Notes under the pieces: model-generated
The model's input: the letters and a program-made list of their open reading frames with translations, nothing else
Databases searched by the model: none
What the model was told of the DNA's origin: nothing
From: Hordeum vulgare subsp. vulgare
Lineage: Eukaryota > Streptophyta > Magnoliopsida > Poales > Poaceae
NCBI RefSeq assembly: GCF_904849725.1
Contig: NC_058524.1
Coordinates: 507,826,263-507,890,262 of the forward strand
Reading direction: 5' to 3'
Length of the DNA: 64,000 bases
Shown: in pieces, positions 49,139 through 60,300 of the stretch
Layout of the letters: every line of letters starts with the position of its first letter
Numbering within the stretch: the first letter of the stretch is position 1
Position numbers and translations under genes: made by a program

Positions 49139-51931
49139 CTAAGTCACCTCAATGGGGAAATGTATCTCCCCAACAAGCAAATCATACTTCATCTTGACAC
49201 GAGGAATAGGGCATTCAAAGCTCCCAATGAGAATCGATGAAGTCTTTTCGATAGCATTGATGCAATGTACTGGATATCGTTTCTTCGGAAAGTGCACCGT
49301 GTGCTCATTACCGTTGACATGGAAAGTGACATTGCCTTTGTTGCAATCTATAACAGCCCCTGCCGTGTTTAAAAAGGGTCTTCCGAGGATGACAGCCATG
49401 GCATCGTCCTCAGGAATATCCAAGATAACAAAGTCTGTTAAAATAGTGGTGTTAGAAACCACAATAGGCACATCCTCGCAAATGTCGATAGGGAAAGCAG
49501 TTGATTTATCGGCCATTTGCAGAGAAATTTCAGTGGGTGTCAACTTATCCAATTCAAGTCTACGATAAAGAGAGAGTGGCATAACACTAACACCGTCTCC
49601 AAGGTCACATAAGGCAGTTCTTACGTAGTTTCCTTTAATGGAGCAAGGTATAGTGGGCACTCTGGGATCACCAAGTTTCTTAGGAGTTCCACCTTTAAAA
49701 GTGTAATTGGCAAGCATGGTGGAGATTTCAAGATCTGGTATCTTTCGTTTATTAGTCAGAATATCTTTCATGTACTTGGCATACGGAGACATCTTGATCA
49801 TATCAGTTAACAGCATCTGCAGAAAGACGCGTCTTATCATCTCAACGAAGCGCTCAAAATCCTCATCATCCTTTTTCTTGGATGGCTTAGGAGGGAACGA
49901 CATAGGTCTCTGAATCCATGGCTCCCTTTCTTTACCATGCTTCCTAGCAGTGAAGTCATTCTTGTCGTATCTCTTAGGTTGTGGATTATCAGGATTAACC
50001 GTAGGTTCAATCTCCACATCCTCGTCATGGCTAGGTTGAGCATTATTATGAGCATCGCTGTCCACATTGTCACCAGGTTCATGTTCATCACCAGATTGTG
50101 TTTCTGCATCAGACGCAGAAATATCATTAAGTTCTTCAGGTGTGACAGTATTTGGTGAACTGGCGTGCAGGTTTCTATCATCCTTCTTTTTCTCCTTAGG
50201 ATGACTAGGTGTATCAGCATTGATTCCTTGAGAATCTTGATCAATTCTCTTAGGATGACCTTCAGGATACAAAGGTTCCTGAGTCATTTTGCCTCCTCTA
50301 GTAATGACTCTGACAGAGTTGTCATTTAATTCATTAAGCAGGTCATTCTGAGCTTTAAGTACTTGTTCTACCTGAGTAGTAATCATAGAGGCATGTTTAC
50401 TGAGAAGCTTCAGATCGTTGACATTTCTGTCTACGCAAGCACTTAAATGGCTAAGCATACGAGTACTTTGTTCCAAATGTCTGCTAACATAATCATTGAA
50501 ACTCTGTTGTTTGGCAACAGAGTTGTCAAATTCATCAAAGCATAGGCTAGCAGGTTTATCAAAAGGAATATCACTCTCATCAAACCTACACAGAAAATTT
50601 ACTTCTACTACGTGTATCGGGTTATCGAGACCATGGATCTCTTCGATAGGTGGTAGATTTTTGACATCTTCAGATCTAATGCCTTTCTCTTGCATATATT
50701 TCTTGGCTTCTTGCATATCTTCGGGACTGAGGAATAGAATACCTCTTTTCTTAGGAGTTGGCTTAGGAGGTGGTTCGGGAATAGTCCAAGCATTATCGTT
50801 GATCAAGATGTTATTCAGTAGAGTCTCAGCTTGTTCTACAGTTCGTTCCCTAAAAACACAACCGGCACAACTATCTAGGTGGTCTCTAGAGGCATCGGTA
50901 AGTCCGTTATAGAGGATATCAAGTATCTCGTTCTTCTTAAGAGGGTGATCAGGCAAAGCATTCTGTAGTTGGACGAGCCTCCCCCAAGCTTGTGGATGAC
51001 TCTCTTCTTGGAGTTGAGCAAAGTTGTATATTTCCCGCAAGGCAGCTTGCTTCTTAAGGGCAGGGAAATATTTCTCACAGAAGTAATAGACCATCTCCTA
51101 GGGACTACGCACACATCCAGGAGCAAGAGAGGTGAACCAGGCTTTAGCGTCATCCTTTAGAGAGAAAGGAAACAGCTTAAGGATATAGTAATGGCGGATC
51201 TTCTCCTCATTAGTGAAAAGGTTGGCTATTTCGGATAGTTTGGCAAGATGGGCTATGACCGTCGCATACTCATAACCGTGAAAAGGATCAGATTCGACTA
51301 GAGAGATTATCTCAGGGTCGACAAAGAATTCATAATCCTTACCGGTGACAAAGATAGTCGAAGTGGCAAACTTCGGGTCATTTTTCATCCTAGCTTCCCG
51401 AGATTTTTCCTTCCACTTGAGAAGTAATTTCTCAGCGTCATAGGCATCCTTACACGCAAGAAAATCCTCAGCTATCTCTCCCTCCATAACATAACCCTCA
51501 GGTATATCAGGCAATTCATATCTAGGAGAGCTAGATCTAGCAGGAGCAAAAGCAGGTTCTATCTCAATAGTATCAGCAGTTTCAGAAGTATCACGAGCAT
51601 TGGCAGTAACTCTAGCAATATGAGCATCAAGGAACACCCCTAGTGGAACATCAGGCAAAGTAGTATCTCTAGCAGTATCAAGCATAGCATCATCAGGCAA
51701 AATAGCATGTCTAGCATCATCAGGCAAAGTAGTATCAAGCATAGCATCTCTAGCAGTATCAAGCATAGCATCTCTAGCAGTATCAGGCATATCATCAGGC
51801 ACAATATCAAGCATAGTATCATCACGCATAGTATCAAGCATATCATCTCTAGTAGTAGCATCATAAGCATCATCAAGCACATGCGACATATCAAGATTTC
51901 TAGAAGTAGGTGATGTCGCAAACTTACTCAT
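49139..51931 (-). pseudogene. gag-protease of element C with one in-frame stop
   Basis: The likely start is MSKFATSPTS (51931). The first 110 codons contain a repeated MLDTARDA-type stretch. The gag capsid-like domain follows (FPFSLKDDAKAWFTSLAPG, then YFCEKYFPALKKQAALREI). A single TAG at 51098-51100 interrupts this domain; the frame is the same on both sides and otherwise open for about 930 codons. The C-terminal part is a retropepsin: LCDLGDGVSVMPL is the catalytic loop (Asp present, with DG where relatives usually have AS or SS) and AVILGRPFL the closing block. The reading ends at 49139 without entering RT. Confidence 0.9.
51660..51860. repeat. In-frame tandem repeat in gag N-terminus of element C
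   Basis: Phrases such as AGCATAGCATCTCTAGCAG recur 6-8 times with 21-33 bp spacing and keep the frame, giving runs of LDTARDAM and LPDDA in the protein. Confidence 0.8.
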
Positions 51932-52080
51932 AACTGAAGGTGAATCAAGTGCAGATCTAGATGGCAATTCCTTACCTCCCCTCGTAGTTGAGGGAAAGAC
52001 TTTGGTCTTCGGATCCTTCAGATTCTTTATAGTGATCAGCAGATATAAATCCCAAGTAACTCAGAGAATATAGCAATACC

Positions 52081-52211
52081 TCCCCGGCAACGGCGCCAGA
52101 AAAATGCCGAATGCAATCTCTCGCGATGGCTAGACGAATGCTGATGACAACAAACCTTCCCATGCAACGGCACCAGAAGAATGCTGCTAGCATGCCCCGG
52201 CAACGAGACTA
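52081..52211 (-). other. Primer-site region of element C, three PBS-like copies
   Basis: On the minus strand three PBS-like 18-mers occur: 52211-52194 (degenerate, TAGTCTCGTTGCCGGGGC, 12 bases from the LTR), 52175-52158 (TGGTGCCGTTGCATGGGA) and 52098-52081 (perfect TGGCGCCGTTGCCGGGGA, 125 bases inside). Each is preceded by GCATT-like and TTCT-type bases. Confidence 0.8.
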
Positions 52212-52223
52212 GAAGAATGTTGT

Positions 52224-53900
52224 TGATGGCCCACCAGCGCGTGGGTTCGTAGCAGTTTTCGAGGGTAGAGTATTCAACCCAAATTTGTTGGTAAGCCAGA
52301 CAGGAGGTGAGAGAATACTCTCAAGTATTAGCAGCTGAATGTGTCAGATTCAACCACACCTGAAAGATTAGTATCTGCAAGCAAAGTATCAGTAGCAAAG
52401 TAGTATGATAACAACGGTGTTAGAAACGATCTGTTGACGGCAGACTATTCCTAGCGATTGTATCAATGACGCCAAGTTGCCTCGTTGACGGAAATTGTCA
52501 GTTCCCGTCAATGATCAGCGAATCAAAATTGTAGCAGGTAGCAGCAGTGTAACGAGCAATAGCAGCGGCAAGGAGAAGCAGTAGTGACAGCAGTAGCAAA
52601 TAGCAACAGTAGCAAGCGACAGTAGTAGCAACAGTAGCAGCAGAGCAAGACAAGTAATAGCAGTAGCAACAGTAGTAGCAGCAGCAGCAGAGCAAAACAA
52701 GTAACAACAGTAGCAACAGTAGTAGCACCAGCAGTAGAGCAAGACAAGTAACAGCAGTAGCAACAGTAGTAGCAGCAGTAGTACAAACTCGTAGGCAATG
52801 GGTCAGTGATTTGTTTGGATGATATTCATCATGCAACAGTTATAACACAGAGAGATATGTGGCTAGCTCCCGTTCGTCAATGTGATGTAGGCATGCATTC
52901 CGTGTGTCGTCATATGTGCTTAGGGAAAAGAACTTGCATGACATCTATTGTCCATCCCTCCCGTGGCAGCGGGGTCCAAAAGGAAACTATGGGATATTAA
53001 GGTTCTCCTTTTAATAAAGAACCGGACCAACGCATTAGCACTTGGTGAACACATGAACTCCTCAAACTATGGTCATCACCGGGAGTGCTTCCGGTTATTG
53101 TCACTCCGGGGTTGCCGGATCATAACACATAGTAGGTAACTACAACTTGCAAGATCGGATCTAAAACACACATATATTGGTGACAACATAATAATTTCAG
53201 ATCTGAAATCATGGCACTCGGGCCCTAGTGACAAGCATTAAGCATGGCAAAGTAGTAGCAACATCAATCTCATAACATAGTGGATACTAGGGATTAATCC
53301 CCATCAAAACTAACTCGATTACATGATAGATCTCATCCTACTCATCACCGCCCAGCGAGCCTACGGATAGATTACTCACGAACGACGAAGAGCTTCATGG
53401 AATTGGAGAGGGAAGAAGGTTGATGATGACGATGGCGATGATTTCCCCTCTCCGGAGCCCAAGAAGGACTCCAGATCTGCCCTCCAGATGAAGAACAGGT
53501 GGTGGCGGCGCCTCCGTATCGAAAACACGACGAAAACATGTCTTTTTATTTTTCTGGGACGAAAGGGATCTTATAGACCTGAGATTGGGGGCGGCAGAGC
53601 CGTGTGGGCCCCACAAGCCTGCCCACCGCCACCAGGGGGTGGTGGCGGAGCCAGGGCTTGTGGCCCACTGGCCTACCCCCTGAGGTGGAACTTGGCGTAG
53701 ATATTTTTCTTATTTGCCAAAACTGCTCCCCGTAAATTTTGAGGACGTTTGGAGAACTTTGGTTTCTGCACAAAAATAACACCAAGGCAATTCTACTGAA
53801 AACTGCGTTAGTCCAGGTTAGTTCCATTCAAATCATGCAAATTATAGTCCAAAACAAGGGCAAAAGAGTTTGGAAAAGTAGATACGATGGAGATGTATCA
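52224..53900 (-). repeat. 5' LTR of element C
   Basis: 1677 bp, element-strand start TGATACATCTCCATCG and end GGGCCATCA. It includes an insertion-like segment (about 52411-52530) with no counterpart in the other LTR, and an expanded trinucleotide tract at 52530-52790. Confidence 0.88.
52530..52790. repeat. Imperfect AGC/AGT/AAC trinucleotide tract in LTR of C
   Basis: About 260 bp of GTAGCAGCAGTAGCAAC-like sequence. The other LTR has only about 120 bp of it (39955-40075). Confidence 0.9.
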
Positions 53901-54074
53901 CACGTCTTCTACTTGACAAGGGTGGGAGGCGCCTACTTGTTGATCCTAGGATTCATACTGGTTCGATAAACCTTATAGTCTGTGTGTGAGGGACATTTGT
54001 TGCTGACTACATCTCCACCTTTCACTTGGGGTATCCAACGAGGGGCGAGAAGTATATACATCACCTCGTCATCA
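53901..54074 (+). repeat. 3' LTR of element B, final part
   Basis: Aligns with 33216-33388 of the 5' LTR (TTCTACTTGACAAGGG..., ending CTCGTCATCA) and is followed by the GTACG duplication. Confidence 0.9.
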
Positions 54075-54079
54075 GTACG

Positions 54080-54438
54080 CATCAAGGGTGCTGATGTTCT
54101 GGGTCAAGCTAAGTCAAGGGCACACCAGATTTTAGTCAACAAAAAATAAAATGTGAATATCGTGCACAAACTATCATCACTTATAGAAAAATACAAAACA
54201 AATATTTAAACAAATGTACTATGGTTGAGTGCTCATACTTATATTATATCAAGCAATAGCATTTAGCAACAACGATGATCAAGTACACTCTTCGGATATC
54301 ATGAACAGTTAATCCTCAAGATGTACAAAGCTTATTTACAATAGTTTTGGTTTTAAAATTTCTCATATTGAAGCATCACATTAGAAAATGATTTGAAATA
54401 TCACGGAAAATAGGACTACGTGATCAAGCATACATAAA
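54080..54438. other. No recognisable gene, AT-rich
   Basis: Flank between element B and LTR G. No ORF or repeat ends seen. Confidence 0.45.
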
Positions 54439-54927
54439 TGACGGTGTCCTCGACTAGGGGGTACCGGCCTAGCCGACGTCGTCCGTGGGTCGGCCTAACA
54501 GCCACTACTAAAGGAAGGACTCCGAAGGCCTCTAACCTATGGCGTAAGCAGATCAGACTTTTCTAAAGACCTTGCATGTGCTCCAAGAATGTTTAATAGA
54601 TTCGGCATGTAATCCCTAGATGGATCTGACCATTTTTAACCCTAGATACCCCTCATGCCTATTTAAGTGAGAGGGTTTAGTCCATAAAGACACATATTCA
54701 TTCATCATTATCCCTAGGGTTTAGACCACAAGTTACAATCTCGAGATAGATCAACTCTGTACTTATATACACCCACAATATAAACAAGAGCAGGAACTAT
54801 GGTTTTACCTCCTTAAAGAGGGCCCGAATCTCGGTAAAAACACACTGTCCCTTGTATCATGTTACCCATCCATCCGATCTCATAGCTCAGGCCCCCTACC
54901 CGAGGTTCGTCATTTTTGATACCGACA
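54439..54927 (+). repeat. 5' LTR of gypsy-like element G (element truncated)
   Basis: 489 bp from TGACGGTGTCCTCGAC to GATACCGACA, with a TATA-like CTATTTAAG at 54659-54667 pointing right. It is followed by TTGGTGCTTTCATTGAGAGC in the primer-site position. About 100 bp of internal sequence (54928-55031) follow, then LTR H interrupts. Confidence 0.7.
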
Positions 54928-55031
54928 TTGGTGCTTTCATTGAGAGCTTGATGTTGGATTGCCAAGGATTGATGGCCTGCCTACAATTTGATAGCAGCAT
55001 TTGTTGTGGTGACATCTTCGTTGATGACCCA

Positions 55032-55434
55032 TGATACGTCTCCAACGTATCTATAATTTTTGAGTGTTCCATGATGATATATTATCATTACAGAATGCTT
55101 TTGGGGTATTTATTTACCAATTTATACTATTTTTGAGCAGTGACCTATTGACCCACTGCCCAGTGCCAGTTGTTGTATTCTGCATGTTTTTTTTTACTTT
55201 TTAGGTTTTCCATACCAAGCGAAGTCCAATTGCCGTGAAACTTTTTGGTGATTTCTTCTGGACCAAAAGAAGACCAACGAGCATCGGAAGAAGGCTAGAG
55301 GACTCACGAGGGGCCCATAAGACAACACGGCGTGGCCTGAGGGGGTGCCCTCAAGGCTTGTGCCTCCCTCATGGCCCTCCCGACTCCGTTGTTTGGCTTA
55401 TAAATTCTCATCTACCTAAAAATACGAGGGGAGT
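55032..55434 (+). repeat. Truncated Athila-type LTR (H)
   Basis: Starts TGATACGTCTCCAACG and resembles the starts of the LTRs of B and C. A TATA-like TTATAAAT is at 55398-55405. It is cut at 55434 by the LTR of element E; the continuation would lie beyond E, outside the window. Confidence 0.72.
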
Positions 55435-56853
55435 CTGAAAGTGCGTTATATCGACTAGAGGGGGGTGAATAGGAGATTTTTAGAATTTGATCACTGAGGA
55501 AATTCCTTTTGAGGAAATTCCTCACTGATGACTAACTTGCAGCGGAAACAACAAAGGATCAGGAGTGCAAAGTATTACTGCAACAGTTTTCAAGAGGAAG
55601 AATATGAAAAGCAGCTTGCACAGTACGCACGCATAGAGAAAGGAGGTGATGATTAACTCGAGTGAAGAATTTGAGGTTGAGGAAATTCAGAGAAAGTCTT
55701 CAGCAAATTCTTCAAACGGAGTCAATGAAAGTCTTCAACATACAATATTGAGGAATTTAAAGAGTTAAAGAAATAGAACCCATTTCATAGTGAAGTCAAT
55801 GGTTGATGACCCAGTTCCAACTGCTCTGACAGTTCTACATCTGGTTTGGAGAGGCTTGGTATTGAAACCAAAGGACACACAGTCCCGGGACACACGGTCC
55901 CTACTGTATTCTCCTTGAGCTAAGAACACACAGTCCTCGCCCAACACTCGTGGTTAATCTTCAGGGAAGACTTCCAAACCCTCACAAACTTGGTCACCCG
56001 GCGATCCACAATTGACTGCTGGATTGCTCTAGACCATGACGCCTAACCGTTTGGAGGATGCACAGTCCTCAAAGGTAAAAGGCTTCAGTCCCACACATGA
56101 ACAAATTCTTCCGTGATGCTCAATCACTTGGTTTCTGGTTTGTGGTTTGGTGTTTGGGGTATTTCCTCACTGATGATTTACTCTCGAAGATTCTGAGGAA
56201 TTTGGGTTGCTCTTATGACAAGTGTCAGTTTGTAACGGAGCAGCCAACCAGCTAATGGTTGTGGGGGGCGGCTATTTATAGCCTGGGAGCATCCCGACAT
56301 GATTTGACATTAATGCCCTTAAATAATATGACCGTTGGTGTGGATAAGATCAGTGATGTAGCGCGAATTGTGGTAACGTTCGGGACCCTCAACTGTGAGA
56401 GTCCTCATGTCTCTCATATTCCTCACTTGAGGATTTTGGTAGGATTAGGCTTGGGTTGTGCATCATGAGGAAATTCATTTCGAAGTGTTACTTCGACCCC
56501 CTTTAACAGCACGGTGTTCCTATGACTCAAGAGTGAAGAAAATAAAATAGAAAGAATAAATCTTCATGCTTCAAAGTCTTCAGATTGATTTTCTTCAGGA
56601 CACACCGAATTCCTTATCTTCAATATATTCATGAGGAGTATCAATTTCATCGTGATTTCTTCACGATTCAATTCTTCAGCTTCAGACCAATTTCTTTAGC
56701 CGAAGATATGCATTTTTAGGGGTCGATATTCATCGAATATTTCAAACTCCTCAGCGACTTATAGATCATGTGTACACTCATGAACACATTAGATACTTAA
56801 CATATAAGTCTTCAAACCACCAAAATCACTAAGGGGAACTAGATGCACTTACA
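55435..56853 (-). repeat. 3' LTR of element E
   Basis: 1419 bp; element-strand start TGTAAGTGCATC at 56853, end GTCGATATAACGCACTTTCA at 55435. A TATA box (TATAAATAGC, 56280-56271) gives the orientation. Rich in TGAGGAATTT-like words. The outer flank is GAGTC; its partner copy is outside the window. Confidence 0.85.
56273..56280 (-). promoter_or_regulatory. TATA box in 3' LTR of element E
   Basis: The minus strand reads GGCTATAAATAGCC. Confidence 0.65.
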
Positions 56854-57383
56854 ATCTCCCCCTTTTTGGTGGTTGATGACAATTAGGTTAAGTCTTCAAC
56901 GGGGATAGAAATATGAAGTGTAAATACTCATTTGAGGAATTTGAAATCATGATACAGATAGACTCCCCCTGAAGATGTGCATATCTTGAGGATTTTGCTT
57001 TCATAGCAAATGCACATTGATGATTTATATCATGGAGATCTCCCCCCCCCCGAGTCTTGTAAATCATGCATATATATGACATATAATATGAAGAATTTGA
57101 GAATGCATGATGACAAATGGTATCTGACGAATTTCAGCATGCGTGCATTAATATTCTGAGGAATAAGCATGTGAAGAAAAACGTTCAAAAGCGTCAGAGT
57201 ACTATCGGGCTTAAGTTACAACTCATTACATAAAACACTTCAGAAGAGCCAAGAGTTTGTAACTTAATAAAGTTCATAAGCCCCAAAATATATCCCGCGT
57301 GAAGACTAACTCTCATATTTCTCCCCCTTTGTCATCAAGTGACGAAAAGGGACAAACTGAGGACTAACGCCCCGTGAAGACTT

Positions 57384-60300
57384 TCACTTCTTGGCAGTTG
57401 AGGAAGATGCGTGAGGATTCTTGGGTGCAGGTTTCGTCCTTGGACCAGTGGCACTGTCTTCTTGGTCTTCATCAGGTTGTGCAGTGCGGAATGAAGAAAA
57501 TGAACTGTCCTCAAGGTCTAGAACTGAAATTGGCTTGAATTTCTTCTTTGGTGGCCACGACCAGTCAAAGTCATGTGTAAACTGCAATTCATCAAGTTCT
57601 TCTTGAGTCTTCAAATGAGCCAGTGTGGCCCAGGTGCGATCAAAAACCTCATGAAGATAGTGGTGATTAATCTTCACTGCATTGTGAGTTTCATTGAGGG
57701 TTTTCACAATGGCACCGAATTGGCGTTTAACCCATTTCTGATTGCGATCGACCTTCTGATGAAGACTGAGGAGTAGCTCTCTGTTGGTCATCACCCTTGG
57801 GGCAACTGGGCTAGGCGGCTCTTGAGTTTCAGTATCATCCCATGAAGAATATGCACCTGGTTCATGAAACTGGCCATCAAGGGTCTGACTTCCTTCATCG
57901 ATCACAGACTTGCCTTTTCCTTCAACTGGCTCGAAAGTCCTCTTGTTGACTCTGATCGGAGGCATATATCCAATGTGATTATTGAAATCAACATGATAGT
58001 TGATGCCTGACCTGCGTCTCATGAATCTCATGATCCATGGAGCGCAAATTTTCAGGTCGAAGGGTGACATAGCATTGTCAGCCAGAGTCCTCAGGAAGAA
58101 GTCCTGAAGGTTTATGGGAGTGCCATGGATGATGTTCAAGAGGATATTCTTCATGATGCCTACAACATCTTATTCATCATCATGGCCCTTGATTGGAGCA
58201 AGAACACTGCACAGAATCCTGTACACAGTCCTGGGGTTCATACTTCAGATCTTGGACCAGGAAAGTCATTCTTGGTGGTTGATCCTTGGCCAAAGGCTTC
58301 ATGAGGACTTCCATCAGCTTATTGGGCAGCTCCCGTTCATCATACATCTTCACAGCATGTTCTAAAGGAATTGAAACTGGAAGTACTCGCAGCAGCTCAT
58401 TCGCACGGGCTTTGTAGTGTGTGTGATGCGTCATCCAATCCAGCACCCAAGTGTTGATATCTGTTGGATCTCCAGAGATGTGCAAAGTTGCATAGAATTA
58501 AAGAACGATGTCGCTGTTCCAATTACAGATATCAGTGCAAAGTGGCAGCAGTCCGGCTTCATGAAGAATGTTAGGTCTGGGGCGAAGCAAGGAATTTCTT
58601 CTACCTCAACATGAGGAATATGCCTGTGCTAAAATATTTTGTTTCTTCCACAAAGCACAGATGCATAATAGTTGAACTGAGTCCTTGTCCAAAATATCTT
58701 GTGCCTGATGCGAAGCTTGTCATAAGGATTGGCGCCGATGAAATACATACGTTCTTCATAGAACGCTTCCTTCTAAAACTTTGGCCGTTTTGAGAAGGTC
58801 TGATTTTGCATAGACTCGAGATTTTGCTGCTTCTCTTGAGGAGAGACGATCATGGCAGTCTCCGTGTTGACAACCACAATAGCAGTTTCTGTATTGGGTG
58901 CAGGAGCATTTTCTTCAGCATGTTCCTCAGGATGAGGAATTTCATCAGCCTCTGCCTCAGGTTGAGGGTTTTTCTAAGGGTGAGGATTTTCTTCACCCCG
59001 AACCTCAGGTTGAGGGTTTTGCTCAGGATTAGGATTTTCCTCGGGCTGTGGATCTTCTCCTTGGTTTTCCTCAGCTTGAGGAATTTTCTTGGAGGAGGAG
59101 CCAAATTCTTCAGCTGTTGCAGCTGATCCTTGAGCAGGTTCTTCAGGAGGAATGAATGTCTGAGGACTATCATCAATTTGAATTTTCTCATCTGTGTGTT
59201 CCTCAGACTCGGCAGTTTTCATTTCCTCATCAGTCAGATGCTCCTTATCTTCGCTTTCGAAGGGAATCATAGTGTAGGATGGAGCAATCTTGAGGGGCAC
59301 AGCATCCAAAGGAGCATTTTCATCAAGAGATTTGAGGCGCTTGGCCTCTAATGATTCTGGTGTTGAAGAAGCTTTTCTTTTCTTAGCTTCTTTTTCAGCA
59401 GCCCTGGTTTTCTTCACGTCTGATGCAGACGGAGTCATTTTCTTAACCTTTGAGGATTTTGGTGCAGCCATTATCTCTTCAGGAGGCGGAGTCGTATCCG
59501 TCCTCGCAGTTTCCTCAGCTGAAGCATTTTCTTCAGCTGGAGCAGATTCATCAGCTGGCTTAGATGCATCAGCTGGAATTTCCTTAGCTATTTCCTCAAT
59601 AGCCGGTGCATCAGGACGACTTTCTTGAGGCATTTCCTTAGTAGGGGTTGCTTGTTTTTCCTCTTCCTCTGTGTGCTGAATAGAGTATCTAGGCTCAGAC
59701 TGCTCAGGCTGATGTGGTTGTGCTGGAGGTGCAACCTTCTTGTTATAATCATCAACTGCATTGGTTGCAAACTTGATGAAATTGGTCTTGAGACTTTGAC
59801 GATCGGATAGTTTGGTATACTTGCCTGTCAAAGTCTTCAGTTCTGGCTGGGTTGACACAAGAGCATCAGGCGTTAGGCTGAGGAGATTCTGTCTGAGGAA
59901 TTTCTCCTTCTTCAGCTTTGCAACCTTTGCTTGTTTGGCTTGCGTCTCCTTCCATTTGGCCTCATTGATGAATGTGGCCACCATATGGCTGATACCCGGG
60001 GGAAGCTTCAAGTCATGAATGGGTGTGTTAGGGTCATCATACCAGACATTGATGTAGTCCAACATGACTTTTGGGTCCATGGCAAGAGGAATGGCGCTGC
60101 CTGAAGCTTGAGTGACCCATTTCTGCTTGTTTCTGATGATGGCTTGCAGTGTTTGGTCATCATATTCATCACTTCCTTCTGATGCAGAAGGGACTTTGAT
60201 GACTTTGCTTGGTTTGGGTCTGTTTCCTCTTCCAGCAGCCATCTTAGTCTTCAATGGTGTTGGTGAAGACTTTGTCTCTCAGCTCGTGGCAGATGGAACA

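Larger units (their letters stand above)
39792..53900 (-). mobile_element. Athila-type gypsy element C, without pol, interrupted by D
   Basis: Minus-strand element: 5' LTR 53900-52224, primer-site region 52211-52081, gag-protease 51931-49139, an Athila-type extra ORF 48352-47543, a long non-coding tail, a polypurine tract (AAGCTTGGGGGAGT, about 45408-45395) and 3' LTR 45394-39792, itself split by element D. RT, RNase H and integrase are missing. The flanking 5-mers (ACCAC left, CACGT right) do not match. Confidence 0.88.
31733..54074 (+). mobile_element. Athila-type gypsy element B, interrupted by elements C and D
   Basis: Plus-strand element: 5' LTR 31733-33388, primer site 33399-33416, frameshifted gag-protease, a long non-coding tail, 3' LTR 38471-39791 continued at 53901-54074. 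A perfect GTACG duplication flanks it. No RT, RNase H or integrase is present between gag-protease and the 3' LTR, so it would have relied on another element. The Asp-tRNA-type primer site and the LTR start TGATACGTC place it with Athila-like elements. In the first 67 aligned bases the LTRs differ at five positions, so the insertion is not recent. Confidence 0.9.

Noticed and set aside
51660..51860. Possible CRISPR-like array
   Set aside because: Repeats are unequal, in coding frame and in a plant retroelement; no spacer structure.
51707..51913. Ser/Ile/His-rich plus-strand ORF
   Set aside because: Opposite-strand reading of the tandem repeat in gag of element C.
52498..52836. Leu/Cys/Tyr-rich ORFs in three minus-strand frames
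   Set aside because: Translation of a trinucleotide tract; no start context or conservation expected.
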